Shown one piece after another: positions 27,256 through 35,846 of a DNA stretch of 64,000 nt. The notes under the pieces were generated by a model. It ran no database searches. It was not told the origin of the DNA and saw only the letters and a program-made list of their open reading frames with translations. The stretch comes from Holophagae bacterium (GTDB taxonomy: Bacteria; Acidobacteriota; Holophagae; Acanthopleuribacterales; Acanthopleuribacteraceae), in contig JAUIFE010000008.1 in the NCBI GenBank assembly GCA_030429565.1, forward strand, positions 248,001-312,000, given 5' to 3'. The position numbers and the translations under genes are program-made. Numbering within the stretch: position 1 is the first letter of the stretch; every line of letters starts with the position of its first letter.

Positions 27256-27268
27256 TGTTAGCGTTAAC
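27256..27268. promoter_or_regulatory. LacI-family-type operator, copy 2
   Basis: TGTTAGCGTTAAC is a 13-base exact match in the same orientation to the core of the operator at 26726-26738. The spacing of 530 bases would suit looping between two operators. Confidence 0.4.
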
Positions 27269-27753
27269 TTGAATTGAAACATGCCCGATTTTCTTTGTCA
27301 AACCTATTTCTTGAATTTTTGTCGATGCCGACGATCCTTACAGAGTATGTTTTGTTTTTGATATTTTAAATGGTTGAGATATTTGTGGTTATGGGTCTTG
27401 GTGGCAGGGGTTGGGATGGTGAGTCTGAATTAAATTTTCCTGCCTTGTGCTGGTTATCTTGCGCCGCTTGTATTTGGGGCGAGGGGTTTTTGTTAATTTG
27501 TTTTTTTCGGAAAAATACAGAGATGTGTAGGCTCTGTTGCCCATCGCAACGCAAATGGCGGGATACAATGTGACTCACCAACGCGACCTGTTGGGCTGCA
27601 ACAGGCTGTCGCGAAACGCCCTGCGCTTTTTGAGGCGGCTTTGGCTTTCTTCAACCCCGCTCGTGCCGACGTCTAGCCGATTTGCGTCGACCCGCGGCAC
27701 ACAGGCACGGTGATAAGGTGCCGTCACGGATTGCAGCGCACGTCTGCTGTTGG

Positions 27754-28218
27754 TTAGGTTTTGGCTTTCGACGCGGGGGCGTCCGGGCGCGGCTCCCACA
27801 GCGGCAGAATAAGCCGCATCCCGCCCATACGGGTGGTTAGGTTGGCGACCAGCTCGCGGGCGAAGGGGTAAACGGTAAAGGGCGTATGGTGCGTGGCGTA
27901 CAAGGCGAGAATTTCTTGATCGGGATCTTGTTCGTCGAGGTTGTATCTTGCCATCAGCTCGAAATCGATTTCGATTTCTTGTTCTTCCTCAACATCGCCG
28001 GTGATGTCGAAGCGCACAAAACAAAGCAGCTCTTGCTCGGTTTTCGCCCAGTGGTGTTCGCCGCTGATGCGGGGTTTCAGCACCAACCAGTCTTTTGTGG
28101 GCGGGTCAAAGAACGACTGGCGGCGTCGTTTGATCATGCTGTTGACCATCAAAACGTCGACGAGTTTGGCTTTGGTCGCCAGCCGGTTTAATTTGCTTCG
28201 GGTTTCCTTGGTTAGCAT
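27754..28218 (-). CDS. SecB-like chaperone of a toxin-antitoxin-chaperone module
   Basis: A 154-residue protein, near SecB size. The C-terminal region YPFARELVANLTTRMGG (117-133) followed by LILPLWEP matches the conserved SecB block (FPYAREcVa.L...G...l.L.P). The preceding strands (QEIEIDFELMARY) fit the SecB beta-sheet. Start ATG 28218 overlaps the antitoxin stop in a TAATG. In TAC systems such as M. tuberculosis HigB1-HigA1-Rv1957, a SecB-like protein protects the antitoxin from aggregation and proteolysis; gene order here is the same. The acidic, E-rich middle could bind client antitoxin. Confidence 0.82.
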   Translation of the reverse strand: MLTKETRSKLNRLATKAKLVDVLMVNSMIKRRRQSFFDPPTKDWLVLKPRISGEHHWAKTEQELLCFVRFDITGDVEEEQEIEIDFELMARYNLDEQDPDQEILALYATHHTPFTVYPFARELVANLTTRMGGMRLILPLWEPRPDAPASKAKT

Positions 28219-28619
28219 TACATCACCCGCTTCCCAGAAAAGTCTTCGTTGAGCGGCAACCATTGGTGCTTGATGGATTCGGGACCTGGCTCTTGCCAAT
28301 CGGTTACGACTACGGGTGCGAGCTCTTGCACGAAACCAAATGGTTTCTTTGTGATCGGGGACAGCTTGAAAGCGACTTCTCGCTGCAGGTGGAACAGCAC
28401 ATTACCCAGGGTTTTGACCGTGATGTTGCGGCCTGGGGCCAGTAGCCGTGTGACATAGGTTTTGGATTTGCCGAGTCGGTCGGCCAGTTCTTTGCGGGTT
28501 AAGCCGTTTTCTTCAAGGGCTTTGAGGATTGCCTCTTGAGCCAGGCCGACGGCCAGTTCTTCATAAACGGCTTCGTCCTCGAACAATGGGTCGAAATCTA
28601 AGTGGGAAACTTCAATCAT
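28218..28619 (-). CDS. higA: HigA-type antitoxin with C-terminal extension
   Basis: A 133-residue XRE-family helix-turn-helix protein. HTH about 39-80 (LTRKELADRLGKSKTYVTRL). The C-terminal 45 residues (FKLSPITKKPFGFVQELAPV to GKRVM) form a hydrophobic/tryptophan-containing tail. In chaperone-dependent antitoxins this position carries the chaperone-addiction segment recognised by the SecB-like partner; that role here is inferred. AAGGA lies eight bases before ATG 28619, which is preferred to an upstream in-frame codon. It overlaps the toxin frame by eight bases upstream and the chaperone gene by one base downstream. It probably binds the palindrome at 29058-29075. Confidence 0.82.
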   Translation of the reverse strand: MIEVSHLDFDPLFEDEAVYEELAVGLAQEAILKALEENGLTRKELADRLGKSKTYVTRLLAPGRNITVKTLGNVLFHLQREVAFKLSPITKKPFGFVQELAPVVVTDWQEPGPESIKHQWLPLNEDFSGKRVM

Positions 28620-29030
28620 GATCACATTCCTTATCCTGGTGACTGTCATAGAAAAATTCGATGATGCTTTTTGCGCGTTCGACTTCCTTTTCCGGCCAAG
28701 TCCGGTCTTTTTTGATGAAGCCGTGGGTTAACACGAGATGTTCTTCGTCGTGAAAAAAACAAGCGATGCGAATTGGTTTGGGTTTGACGGCATACCAGAT
28801 CTTTTTGTGGCGGTTTTTCTCCCGGATCCATGTATGAATGCCCTCTGTTTGAAGCGCTCCGGGTTGCGCAACGTGGGGCAGCGATCAAGTAACAGGAAAA
28901 TGGACATTATCTTCTTAAGCGAATGCGGGGGAAGTGCTCTTAAGAACTCTTCCGATGGATAACCCTTGGGGGTTTTGGCGACGTAAACTCGGATTCTTTT
29001 GAGTTGTGGAATATGAAGCCGCTTCGCCAA
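28612..29030 (-). pseudogene. higB: HigB/RelE-type toxin gene interrupted by a one-base frameshift
   Basis: The N-terminal half reads in one frame from TTG 29030 (GGAG six bases upstream): AKRLHIPQLKRIRVYV, then PSEEFLRALPPHSLKKIM and NPERFK. The C-terminal half is in another frame, 28845 to the stop at 28612: EGIHTWIREKN, KPKPIRIACFFHDEEHL, VLTHGFIKKDRTWPEKEVER. The latter is the typical end of HigB/RelE (Gp49-like) toxins. The switch lies near the AAA run at 28848-28850; adding one A would give ...RFKTEGIHTW... and restore a toxin of about 140 residues. It is either an inactivating deletion (antitoxin and chaperone kept), a homopolymer sequencing error, or less likely a recoding event; no canonical slippery heptamer is seen. 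A TTG at 29042 is an alternative start. Confidence 0.75.
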
Positions 29031-29057
29031 AAGAATCTCCAAGGTAACGTGATGTTG

Positions 29058-29075
29058 GTTTACATAAATGTAAAC
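29058..29075. promoter_or_regulatory. Probable antitoxin operator palindrome
   Basis: GTTTACATAAATGTAAAC is a perfect 8-2-8 inverted repeat. It overlaps the -10 of the toxin-antitoxin promoter and ends 28 bases before the toxin start, as expected for autorepression by the HTH antitoxin. Confidence 0.65.
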
Positions 29076-29095
29076 TCCAGAGTTCTTGAGTGCAA
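29067..29095 (-). promoter_or_regulatory. Promoter of the toxin-antitoxin-chaperone operon
   Basis: The -35 TTGCAC (29090-29095) is 17 bases from the -10 TACATT (29067-29072) on the minus strand. The -10 lies inside the palindrome at 29058-29075. Confidence 0.55.
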
Positions 29096-29100
29096 CAACA

Positions 29101-29142
29101 AAAAGCCGCCGAGTTAACTTTTTAGTTAACTCGGCGGCTTTT
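29101..29142 (-). terminator. Terminator of the glycosyltransferase operon
   Basis: Perfect 19-base arms (AAAAGCCGCCGAGTTAACT and its complement) enclose a TTTT loop, with A/T tails making it symmetrical. It lies 83 bases past the stop of the GT4 gene and insulates the toxin-antitoxin operon. Confidence 0.9.
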
Positions 29143-29224
29143 AAGGTGTCTGCTGGGTGGGCGCTCCATTCGCGCGGCTGGGTGCGTTTTTTACCCAGCC
29201 CTGTTTCCGGTGGCCGTGTTTTGT

Positions 29225-30442
29225 TTAAAAGGGTGCTTTTTCGTTAAATATCTGCGCCAAACGCTTGCCGTTCGTCGTGATGTTGAATTCGTCAATGACA
29301 AACGCCCGCCCCGCTTTGCCCAGCGCGATTTGATCATCTGGGTGGTCCATGGCATGGCGCAGGACCGCGTTTAAGCCGTCGGGATCACCGGAATGAATCA
29401 GGTAACCGGTGTTGCCGTTATCAATCAATTCGGCGATGCCGGCAATGCGTGTCGAAACGGTGGGGATCTCCATCGACATCGCTTCCATGAGCACGACGGG
29501 AACCCCTTCCGCGAACGAGGGCAAGCAAAACAGGTGTGCTTTTTTGAGTTCCGCCAGAACGCCGTCTTGAGGGAGTGGCCCGGTAAGGGTAACTTCCCCG
29601 TTGAGGTTGTGTTCGTCGATCATTTTTTGCAGCGCGTCGGCCTCGTCACCACCGCCAATCAGGCGACAGCGAAAATCGCGACCTTCTTTCTTAAGGGCGG
29701 CACAGGCCAAAATCAGCAAAGCCTGTCCTTTGGTCGGCGTTAGCCGGCCGGTGCAGACAATCGTGAAAATGTCGCTCCGTTCTTCGGGGAAAGGTTTGTA
29801 GCGGTCTGGATCAACCCCGCAGTGAACGATGGGGAAGCGATCAATTTGCTGGACGCCGACCAATCGCATTGCTTGACCGCGCGCAAAGTTGCTGATGCAA
29901 ACGACAAACGCGGCGTTGCGGATTTTTTCGGGCAAATTAATCGCGTCGATGCGGTAGAACACGTCGGGGCCGTGGAGCGTGAAGCTGTAAGAGAAGCCAA
30001 AAGCCCGGCAGGCGTACATCGCAATCGAGGCTTCACTGCCACCGAAGTGAACGTGAACGTGCTTCAGGCCGCGTTTGCGCATTTGACGCGCGAGCATGGC
30101 GCCCTCAACAAAATGGAACAGGGCCCACAGCGAATCTTTCGGTCGCAGTTGTTGGAGTTTGAGTGCGTAGAACAGGCCGCCCAGGAACCCAAAGGGTTTG
30201 CGGATGAATTGGCTAAAACAAGCAACCAGGGCGGCGGCGACACCGGCCTGTTTCAAACAGTACGTTTTCTCGAGCTGTGTTTGTTCGAATTCCGTCCCGC
30301 CTGGCAACACTTTGCCAGGATTCATGGTAAAGGGATGCACCTCAATGCCTTGCGCTTCGATCTGTTCGATTTCGCGGTTGATAAAGGTGTGGGAAATTGC
30401 CGGGTACTGGCTACAAAAGTAGGCCATTGCTTTTTGGGCCAT
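29225..30442 (-). CDS. Family 4 glycosyltransferase
   Basis: A 405-residue GT-B enzyme. The N-terminal YFCSQYPAISHTFINREIEQ resembles the WcaL/colanic-acid-type branch. The C-terminal nucleotide-sugar domain shows TIVCTGRLTPTKGQALLI and then the acceptor/donor signature LPSFAEGVPVVLMEAM, the EX7E region of GT4. The sugar transferred is not predictable. ATG 30442 lies nine bases after AAGGA; a longer in-frame start at 30481 overlaps the preceding gene. It is the last gene of a three-gene operon (26-base gap from the GT2 gene) that ends at a strong terminator. Confidence 0.88.
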   Translation of the reverse strand: MAQKAMAYFCSQYPAISHTFINREIEQIEAQGIEVHPFTMNPGKVLPGGTEFEQTQLEKTYCLKQAGVAAALVACFSQFIRKPFGFLGGLFYALKLQQLRPKDSLWALFHFVEGAMLARQMRKRGLKHVHVHFGGSEASIAMYACRAFGFSYSFTLHGPDVFYRIDAINLPEKIRNAAFVVCISNFARGQAMRLVGVQQIDRFPIVHCGVDPDRYKPFPEERSDIFTIVCTGRLTPTKGQALLILACAALKKEGRDFRCRLIGGGDEADALQKMIDEHNLNGEVTLTGPLPQDGVLAELKKAHLFCLPSFAEGVPVVLMEAMSMEIPTVSTRIAGIAELIDNGNTGYLIHSGDPDGLNAVLRHAMDHPDDQIALGKAGRAFVIDEFNITTNGKRLAQIFNEKAPF

Positions 30443-30467
30443 CGTTTGCCGTCCTTTGCTGGGGTCA

Positions 30468-31487
30468 CTATTTAGCTTCACCGGATTCGTAGAGCGCGAG
30501 GTTGGGGATCCAGGGATGGTCGGGCACCTTTTTGCCGTAGTGGGTGACTTTCAGCGCCACCTTGATTTGGCGTAAGTGCATGGCCATGGCGTCGCTTTTG
30601 GCCTTGCCGGATTCCGATTGATCGCGGCGGTTTTTGAGCCAACGCAGGTAAAACCAGAAACGTTCGAGGCCGAGCATGAAAAAGGGGCCGATTTTTCCCC
30701 ACCATTTGTAGTAGTACAGGCATTCGCCAAACAAACGCAGCAGGGTTAGCTGTTTGCCGACCCGTTCACCTTCATCCGCGTCGCTGCTACTGCCGCCGGC
30801 GGTGTGTTGCACCAACACTTGAGGCAAGATATGCACTTCTTGGCGACCTTCTTTGACGACCCGCTTGCACAGGTCCCATTCTTCAAAATAAAGGAAGAAA
30901 ATGGGATCAAAACCCTTGAGTTGTTTGTTGAGGTCGGCGCGAATCAGCATGAAGGCGCCCACGACCCAATCGGTCTTTTTGGGGTGTGCGTGATCCCACC
31001 ACGTATGGTCCATGCGGCCGAAGATGCGGCTGTTTTTGTATTTCCATTGCAGGCCGCTAAGCATAAAGAACTTGTCGAAGAGGGTAGGGAACATGCGTGC
31101 GGAGGGTTGCAGTTCATTGTCGTCATTGACGAAACGCGGGCCAACCAGGCCAACGTGCGGGTTGGCTTCCAGGTAGGCGACGCATTCGGCAATGGCGGTC
31201 GGCGGCGGATAGGCGTCGGGATTGAGAATGAGGTGGTAATCACCGCCGGCCGCTTCAAAACCCACGTTGTTGGCCGGACCGAAGCCCAGGTTTTTGCCCG
31301 GGCTGAGTAGGGTCACCTCGGGGAATTTTTCCGCCAGCAGTTCTTCGCTGCCGTCGCCGGGACTGTTGTTCACCACAAAGGTCTCAATGCCGCCTTCGTA
31401 CTCGGTTTTGCGCAGTTCGGTAAGGCACTTCTCCAAAAAACGCGAACTTTTGTAGTTCACGATAATAACGGACACTTTTCCAGGCAT
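30468..31487 (-). CDS. Family 2 glycosyltransferase (rhamnosyltransferase-like)
   Basis: A 339-residue GT-A enzyme. KVSVIIVNYKSSRFLEKCL is the N-terminal nucleotide-binding strand, NLGFGPANNVGFEAAGGDYH precedes LNPDAYPP with the metal-binding DxD-type site, and DPIFFLYFEEWDLCKRV carries the ED acceptor-site motif. This layout is that of WbbL/RfbN-like rhamnosyl- or related transferases. The C-terminal 90 residues are basic and aromatic and may associate with the membrane. GAGGA is eight bases before ATG 31487. It is the middle gene of the operon. Confidence 0.88.
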   Translation of the reverse strand: MPGKVSVIIVNYKSSRFLEKCLTELRKTEYEGGIETFVVNNSPGDGSEELLAEKFPEVTLLSPGKNLGFGPANNVGFEAAGGDYHLILNPDAYPPPTAIAECVAYLEANPHVGLVGPRFVNDDNELQPSARMFPTLFDKFFMLSGLQWKYKNSRIFGRMDHTWWDHAHPKKTDWVVGAFMLIRADLNKQLKGFDPIFFLYFEEWDLCKRVVKEGRQEVHILPQVLVQHTAGGSSSDADEGERVGKQLTLLRLFGECLYYYKWWGKIGPFFMLGLERFWFYLRWLKNRRDQSESGKAKSDAMAMHLRQIKVALKVTHYGKKVPDHPWIPNLALYESGEAK

Positions 31488-31520
31488 TGGGACGATCCTC
31501 TTGCTTGCGTTGTGCGTTGA

Positions 31521-32714
31521 TTAGGATGATTTTTCGACTTCTTTATTTTCGTCGTGGCGCTTGGTGCGAACCCAGCCGAGGGTGCGCTGTTTGACCAGCG
31601 AAGACACCACGATCCAGGTTTTCCAAACGATGTACCAAGGTAAGTAAAAAGCAATGCGCACCAAACCGCTGATGCTGCCGTATTTGAGTGAAGCCAAGCC
31701 GTAGTGAACCACCAACATGGCGAGGGTGGTCAGAGCGCCGATGCGGACCGGCCAGGTGCCGACAACGGCGGCAATAATAATTAGCATGGCCAGGGCGCTA
31801 ACCGGCGGCATCACCACGTCCATGAAGGCCTCGAAAGCGGTGAGGTTGCCGCGAAAAGCTTTGCCCAACAAGCGACCGGCGTGCGCTTTGATCATTTGCA
31901 TGCGGCCGCGTTCCCAGCGAACGCGCTGAGATTCAGCCTGCTTGGCGGTAATCGGCATTTGGGCCTTGACCCAGGCTTCGTCGATAAAGCGCACTTTAAA
32001 ACCCGCGTCGAGCAGGCGCAGGTGGTATTCAAGGTCTTCGACGATGGAGTGGGCTAAATAAGGGACCTCGGTCAACACCTTGCGTGACAGGCAAAAGCCA
32101 TTGCCGAAGATGCCGGATGAGATCCCAAACGGCGCTTTGCCGCGTGGACGCAGGCCGTTAAATGAACTGAGCGCGAATTCCATGGCCACGGTGCGCATGG
32201 TGTCGTTGGGGTTGAGCACGCCGTAAAAAAGTTGGGTTGCGGCAGCGCCGTCGTTGAGTGCATCACTGACTTTGCTCAGCGCTTGAGGATGCATTTCGGT
32301 ATCGGCGTCAATTACCAAGAAGGCGTCCCAATCTTCGGCCAACAAGTTATTGAAGGCTTCGTTCAAGCCTTGGCCTTTACCGGGATTATCGGCGCGGACC
32401 AGAACGCGGGCACCGGCGCGTTCGGCCTTTTCGGCGGTGTCGTCGCTGCAGTTGTCGGCAATAACATAGATGCAATAAGCTTCGGCCGGGTAATCCTGTT
32501 GCCGGGCTTTGGTGACCGTGGTCTCGATCAGCAAGGTCTCGTTGTGGGCTGGAATCACCACGGCAATTTTTTTATGGGTTCCGTCTTTTTTACCGCGACG
32601 GTAAGGTAGCAGGGCGCCCAGCGCCAAAAAGGCCAGGTAGGCCGACGGAATTGCGGCCGCCGTCAACACCAACCAGCCGGTGATTTCTCGTATCAGGTAC
32701 AGCCATTCATCCAT
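31521..32714 (-). CDS. Membrane-bound family 2 glycosyltransferase
   Basis: A 397-residue processive-type GT2. One N-terminal helix (GWLVLTAAAIPSAYLAFLAL), then the GT-A core: AVVIPAHNETLLIETTV, VIADNCSDDTAEKA, FLVIDADTEMHP (DxD), SIVEDLEYHLRLLDAGF (ED) and ESQRVRWERGRMQM (QxxRW). Three or four helices follow. Cellulose/hyaluronan synthases and related enzymes that extend or start glycans on the cytoplasmic face share this plan. It is the first gene of the operon. AAGGAAG lies upstream of ATG 32714 with somewhat long spacing. Confidence 0.88.
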   Translation of the reverse strand: MDEWLYLIREITGWLVLTAAAIPSAYLAFLALGALLPYRRGKKDGTHKKIAVVIPAHNETLLIETTVTKARQQDYPAEAYCIYVIADNCSDDTAEKAERAGARVLVRADNPGKGQGLNEAFNNLLAEDWDAFLVIDADTEMHPQALSKVSDALNDGAAATQLFYGVLNPNDTMRTVAMEFALSSFNGLRPRGKAPFGISSGIFGNGFCLSRKVLTEVPYLAHSIVEDLEYHLRLLDAGFKVRFIDEAWVKAQMPITAKQAESQRVRWERGRMQMIKAHAGRLLGKAFRGNLTAFEAFMDVVMPPVSALAMLIIIAAVVGTWPVRIGALTTLAMLVVHYGLASLKYGSISGLVRIAFYLPWYIVWKTWIVVSSLVKQRTLGWVRTKRHDENKEVEKSS

Positions 32715-32961
32715 AGAGCAACGTCTTCCTTCGTGACGAAAACACGCGATTCAGCCGGGGTTGGTCAACCCTCAAAATTCTGAAAATCGAAGCATCTCGG
32801 CGATAGCGCCAAATTAGCACGATCATCGACCGGGAGCAACCCAATCGGTTCAGGACAAGCACGGCCCGCGTCGCCCGCGCAGCGCGCTTGAACACACCGA
32901 TCTTGGCCCACGGACGGAATTGTCGCAAACTTACAGCAACACTGCGCAAAACGAGGACCTC

Positions 32962-33594
32962 ATGACCCAACAGCCGCCGCACTCGCCTGACTGCCACACC
33001 GCTTTGAAAGCGCTGCAGTCGCGTCGCTTATTTGAAACCTACAGCGACTTCGTTGAAAAGAAGGCCTATCGTGCGACCTGTGATTACTTTTTCGGTGAGG
33101 TCTACAACACCGACGATACCGAGGCGCGTGATCATGCCTTCGCCCAGTTCACCGCCAAAATTGCCAAGGTTCTCGGCGGTGACATCGTTCGCTGTTTGCG
33201 CCTGATGATTCGGCTGCAGCGGCTTACCCTCGATTTAGATTTAGCCTGTGTCGCCACGCTCGCGGCGCAGGGGGCGGGTGCCGACTTTGATCTAGCAGCC
33301 TATGAGCAGGCCTATCGCGATATGGATCGTTACCAGGAGCGCCGGGAACAAATCGAATTGACCCTGACGTGTTTGACGCTTGCGCACCGCATTTTCCGGC
33401 GCTTTGGGATCGGCACCGGCTTGTACGCGCTACACGAATTTCACCGGATGCGCGGCGACGATTTAATCACCGGATTCCTTTGGCGTGGTTACCAAGCCCT
33501 GCATCGCTTGCCCAACATCCAACCCTTGGCCGATGCCGTGCAACGCCGCGAAACCAGTCGTCTTCAGCGCATATTTGAAAAGGCGGCATCTTAG
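32962..33594 (+). CDS. FFLEELY-motif-type protein, copy 1
   Basis: A 210-residue, mostly helical cytoplasmic protein. RATCDYFFGEVYNTDDTEARD corresponds to the motif that names the FFLEELY family of unknown function. Later conserved parts include MDRYQERREQIELTLTCL and AHRIFRRFGIGTGLYALHEF. A paralogue with the same blocks is at 56660-57310. Start ATG 32962 is chosen because GAGGA lies five bases upstream, not the TTG at 32920. Its stop overlaps the stop of the convergent PhoD-like gene by four bases. No function is known. Confidence 0.7.
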   Translation: MTQQPPHSPDCHTALKALQSRRLFETYSDFVEKKAYRATCDYFFGEVYNTDDTEARDHAFAQFTAKIAKVLGGDIVRCLRLMIRLQRLTLDLDLACVATLAAQGAGADFDLAAYEQAYRDMDRYQERREQIELTLTCLTLAHRIFRRFGIGTGLYALHEFHRMRGDDLITGFLWRGYQALHRLPNIQPLADAVQRRETSRLQRIFEKAAS

Positions 33595-35846
33595 GGTTCG
33601 GTCTCTTCCTCCTGAGGTAACACGGGCAAGGGAAAAGGTTCTTTTAAGCCAAACGCGAGCGGGACTTCGAACTGGGTCAAGGGGGCGATATCGCCGTTGC
33701 GCGAATGCCACCATAGTTCTTGGCGGATCCAGCGATTCTGTTTTTCTTCCGGCCAGACGAAGCGCAACAGCCCAAAATTATTGCGGCCGACAATGTCGCG
33801 ACCTTGGGGTTCAAGTAGCTCGGGATAGGGGCGGTTGTGGCGTTCTGGTGTGGGCCGGTGCCCGCCGAGGAAGTCGATGCGGTAACGCCAATCGGGTAGG
33901 GGGTCCACGTGGACCTCGCGCGGCAGGTTCTCCAGGTTGAGCAGTGGCGGTTCGGCTTTGGGACTGCGCGAACGCAGGCGTTGAACCAGCGCCTTGATGC
34001 GGCCGCGCCATGAGGTATGCCTAAAACGGGGGCGTTCGTGCCAACCCGCCCACGCGTAAACCCAGGGGAGTGGTGGCCAGTAACCGCGTTCGTGAAACAG
34101 TTCGGTGAACTTGTTTTTGTTGCGAAACGAGCTGCTGGTTAAGTGGGCCATGACGGTTTCGTGGCGTTTGTCGGGCTGAGCGGGATCGGTGCCAAATGGT
34201 CGTGGTCCGGCGTAGTGAATCCGTGCACAAAATCCGTAGTGGACGTCGCCGCTCAAAATGGCGAGCGCGTGCTGGTCGCCTTCCTGGTAGACGTTGGCGG
34301 CGAGTTTCCCCAGCAGCCGTTCAAAGGCTTCGGTCTGGGCTTCCCACGAATCCCCGTAATCGCTGTCGTACACGGAGCCGATGCGCGCCACAATCCGACT
34401 AAACCAGGCGGTGTGGGGTAAATCGATAACGTTGGTCGGCGCCACCACCAGCACAATTTCACTTTGGGGTCGCGCCGGGGTATCGAGCTGTGACCAGCCA
34501 TGGCCGCTCAGGAGATCGGGAATGTCGATGTCGCGCTTGCCGGGGAATCCGCGCCAGGTACGTGTGTCCAACATCCAAATCTCGTGGCTGGGTCCGTAGA
34601 TGCGGAAATCCCAGCGACAGGTACGCGTGGGGTCGCGATCCATGTTGGCAAGGCGCGCGCCGGCCGTGGGAATGCCGACCAGCGCCTGTATCGCTTGGGT
34701 GTGGTCCCCCGAATAACCGCTTGCAACCCAATCGCGTGTGGCTTTGAGCAGATCGGCGCAGGCCCCTTGCGCAAAACGATCCGGTGTATTGCCCCAGCCT
34801 TGGCAAAAAGCATAAGCCGCCAGACCATTGCCCAAAACGCGTCGCGCCAAAGCGTCGGCCGCCGTGCGTTCGGTCCACTCGCGGTTGAGGTTCCAGTCAT
34901 CGGTAATTTCATGATCGTCAAACATCATGTAGGAGGCAATATTGGCCAAAGCTCGCCGCACCTGGGCCAAGCCGGCGCGCAAAGACACGATTTGTGCACG
35001 CTGTTGCTCAAAAAGGGCGGCTTTTTTGGGGCGCATGTTGCCGTGAACCTGGTCGAGCGTTGGGATGACGTCGGGCCAAAGTTGTGGCGCCCACATCAGG
35101 AGGTACATCGCGAGGTATTCGCGCAGGTAAAAAAGGTGATTGCGCGCAAAGGCACTGGTGAACCCGTGTTTTTTTGCGAGCTTGCCGCGTTTCCCAATCT
35201 TGAGTCGCTGGGGCGGCGGTGCGCCTGGCAGGGTCTCTTCCGCGCCGCATAAATCGCGCGCAACGCGGTCGATAATCATTGCCAGGCAATCACTGACATC
35301 GTCCGCATAGATCTGGTCCCCTAGCAGCAGTAACTGTTGTGGACGACGGGTCGGTTGTTCGACTTGTTCGGCCAGCATGCGATCGAGCCCGGCGAGCGCG
35401 TCGTGCCCGTCGCCGTGGGATTTGCGGCACGATCCGTAAACAATGCCGAGGTCGGCCACGCCGGCGGCGGGTAGGACCAGGCTGGGCGAGGGGAGCGGTG
35501 GGTAGCAAAGTCCGGCAAAATCGTCGACGGCCTCGGCTAATTCGATCGTTTGACCACCAACCTCGTCCGTGAAACTCAAGTCGTAGAGGTAGGTTACGCC
35601 TGCACGCAGTGGGGCTTCGAGGGACCGCGCCTGGATACAGGCCATGTGGAGTGATGGGCCAAGCGCCGTGGTGTGCGCGCTCCCCTGTGCGGTCGTTTCT
35701 CCGTGGGCGGTGAGTGTCAGGGTAATGCGGCATGCCGCCTTGGTGGCAACCCACACGGCCACGGCCTCGGGCCCACAGGCCCGTACCATCGGACCACACA
35801 GGACCAAGGGCAGGTTTTCCAGCGATTGACTTGGATAAGACGGCAT
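33591..35846 (-). CDS. PhoD-like metallophosphatase
   Basis: A 751-residue protein of the PhoD/alkaline phosphatase D-like family. Motifs in order: GIVYGSCRKSHGDGHDAL, QQLLLLGDQIYADDVSD, MMFDDHEITDDWNLNREW and LAILSGDVHYGFCARIHY, which supply the metal-binding Asp, Asn/Asp and His residues. The N-terminal 100 residues form the usual beta-sandwich. No signal peptide or Tat motif is seen, so unlike classical PhoD it may act in the cytoplasm. The start is uncertain: ATG 35846 lacks a clear ribosome-binding site and a GTG at 35918 is possible. It has 3' contact with the FFLEELY-type gene. Confidence 0.82.
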   Translation of the reverse strand: MPSYPSQSLENLPLVLCGPMVRACGPEAVAVWVATKAACRITLTLTAHGETTAQGSAHTTALGPSLHMACIQARSLEAPLRAGVTYLYDLSFTDEVGGQTIELAEAVDDFAGLCYPPLPSPSLVLPAAGVADLGIVYGSCRKSHGDGHDALAGLDRMLAEQVEQPTRRPQQLLLLGDQIYADDVSDCLAMIIDRVARDLCGAEETLPGAPPPQRLKIGKRGKLAKKHGFTSAFARNHLFYLREYLAMYLLMWAPQLWPDVIPTLDQVHGNMRPKKAALFEQQRAQIVSLRAGLAQVRRALANIASYMMFDDHEITDDWNLNREWTERTAADALARRVLGNGLAAYAFCQGWGNTPDRFAQGACADLLKATRDWVASGYSGDHTQAIQALVGIPTAGARLANMDRDPTRTCRWDFRIYGPSHEIWMLDTRTWRGFPGKRDIDIPDLLSGHGWSQLDTPARPQSEIVLVVAPTNVIDLPHTAWFSRIVARIGSVYDSDYGDSWEAQTEAFERLLGKLAANVYQEGDQHALAILSGDVHYGFCARIHYAGPRPFGTDPAQPDKRHETVMAHLTSSSFRNKNKFTELFHERGYWPPLPWVYAWAGWHERPRFRHTSWRGRIKALVQRLRSRSPKAEPPLLNLENLPREVHVDPLPDWRYRIDFLGGHRPTPERHNRPYPELLEPQGRDIVGRNNFGLLRFVWPEEKQNRWIRQELWWHSRNGDIAPLTQFEVPLAFGLKEPFPLPVLPQEEETEP

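Larger units (their letters stand above)
26270..27753. other. 1.48 kb stretch without a convincing gene
   Basis: Short frames on both strands have poor composition and no ribosome-binding sites. Base composition is more AT-rich than surrounding genes. Two copies of a LacI-type operator core are the only clear structure. A degraded element or an unrecognised RNA cannot be ruled out. Confidence 0.5.

Noticed and set aside
27528..27560. GGCTCTGTTGCCCATCG, which recalls the ends of some insertion sequences
   Set aside because: No matching inverted copy, transposase or target duplication is visible.
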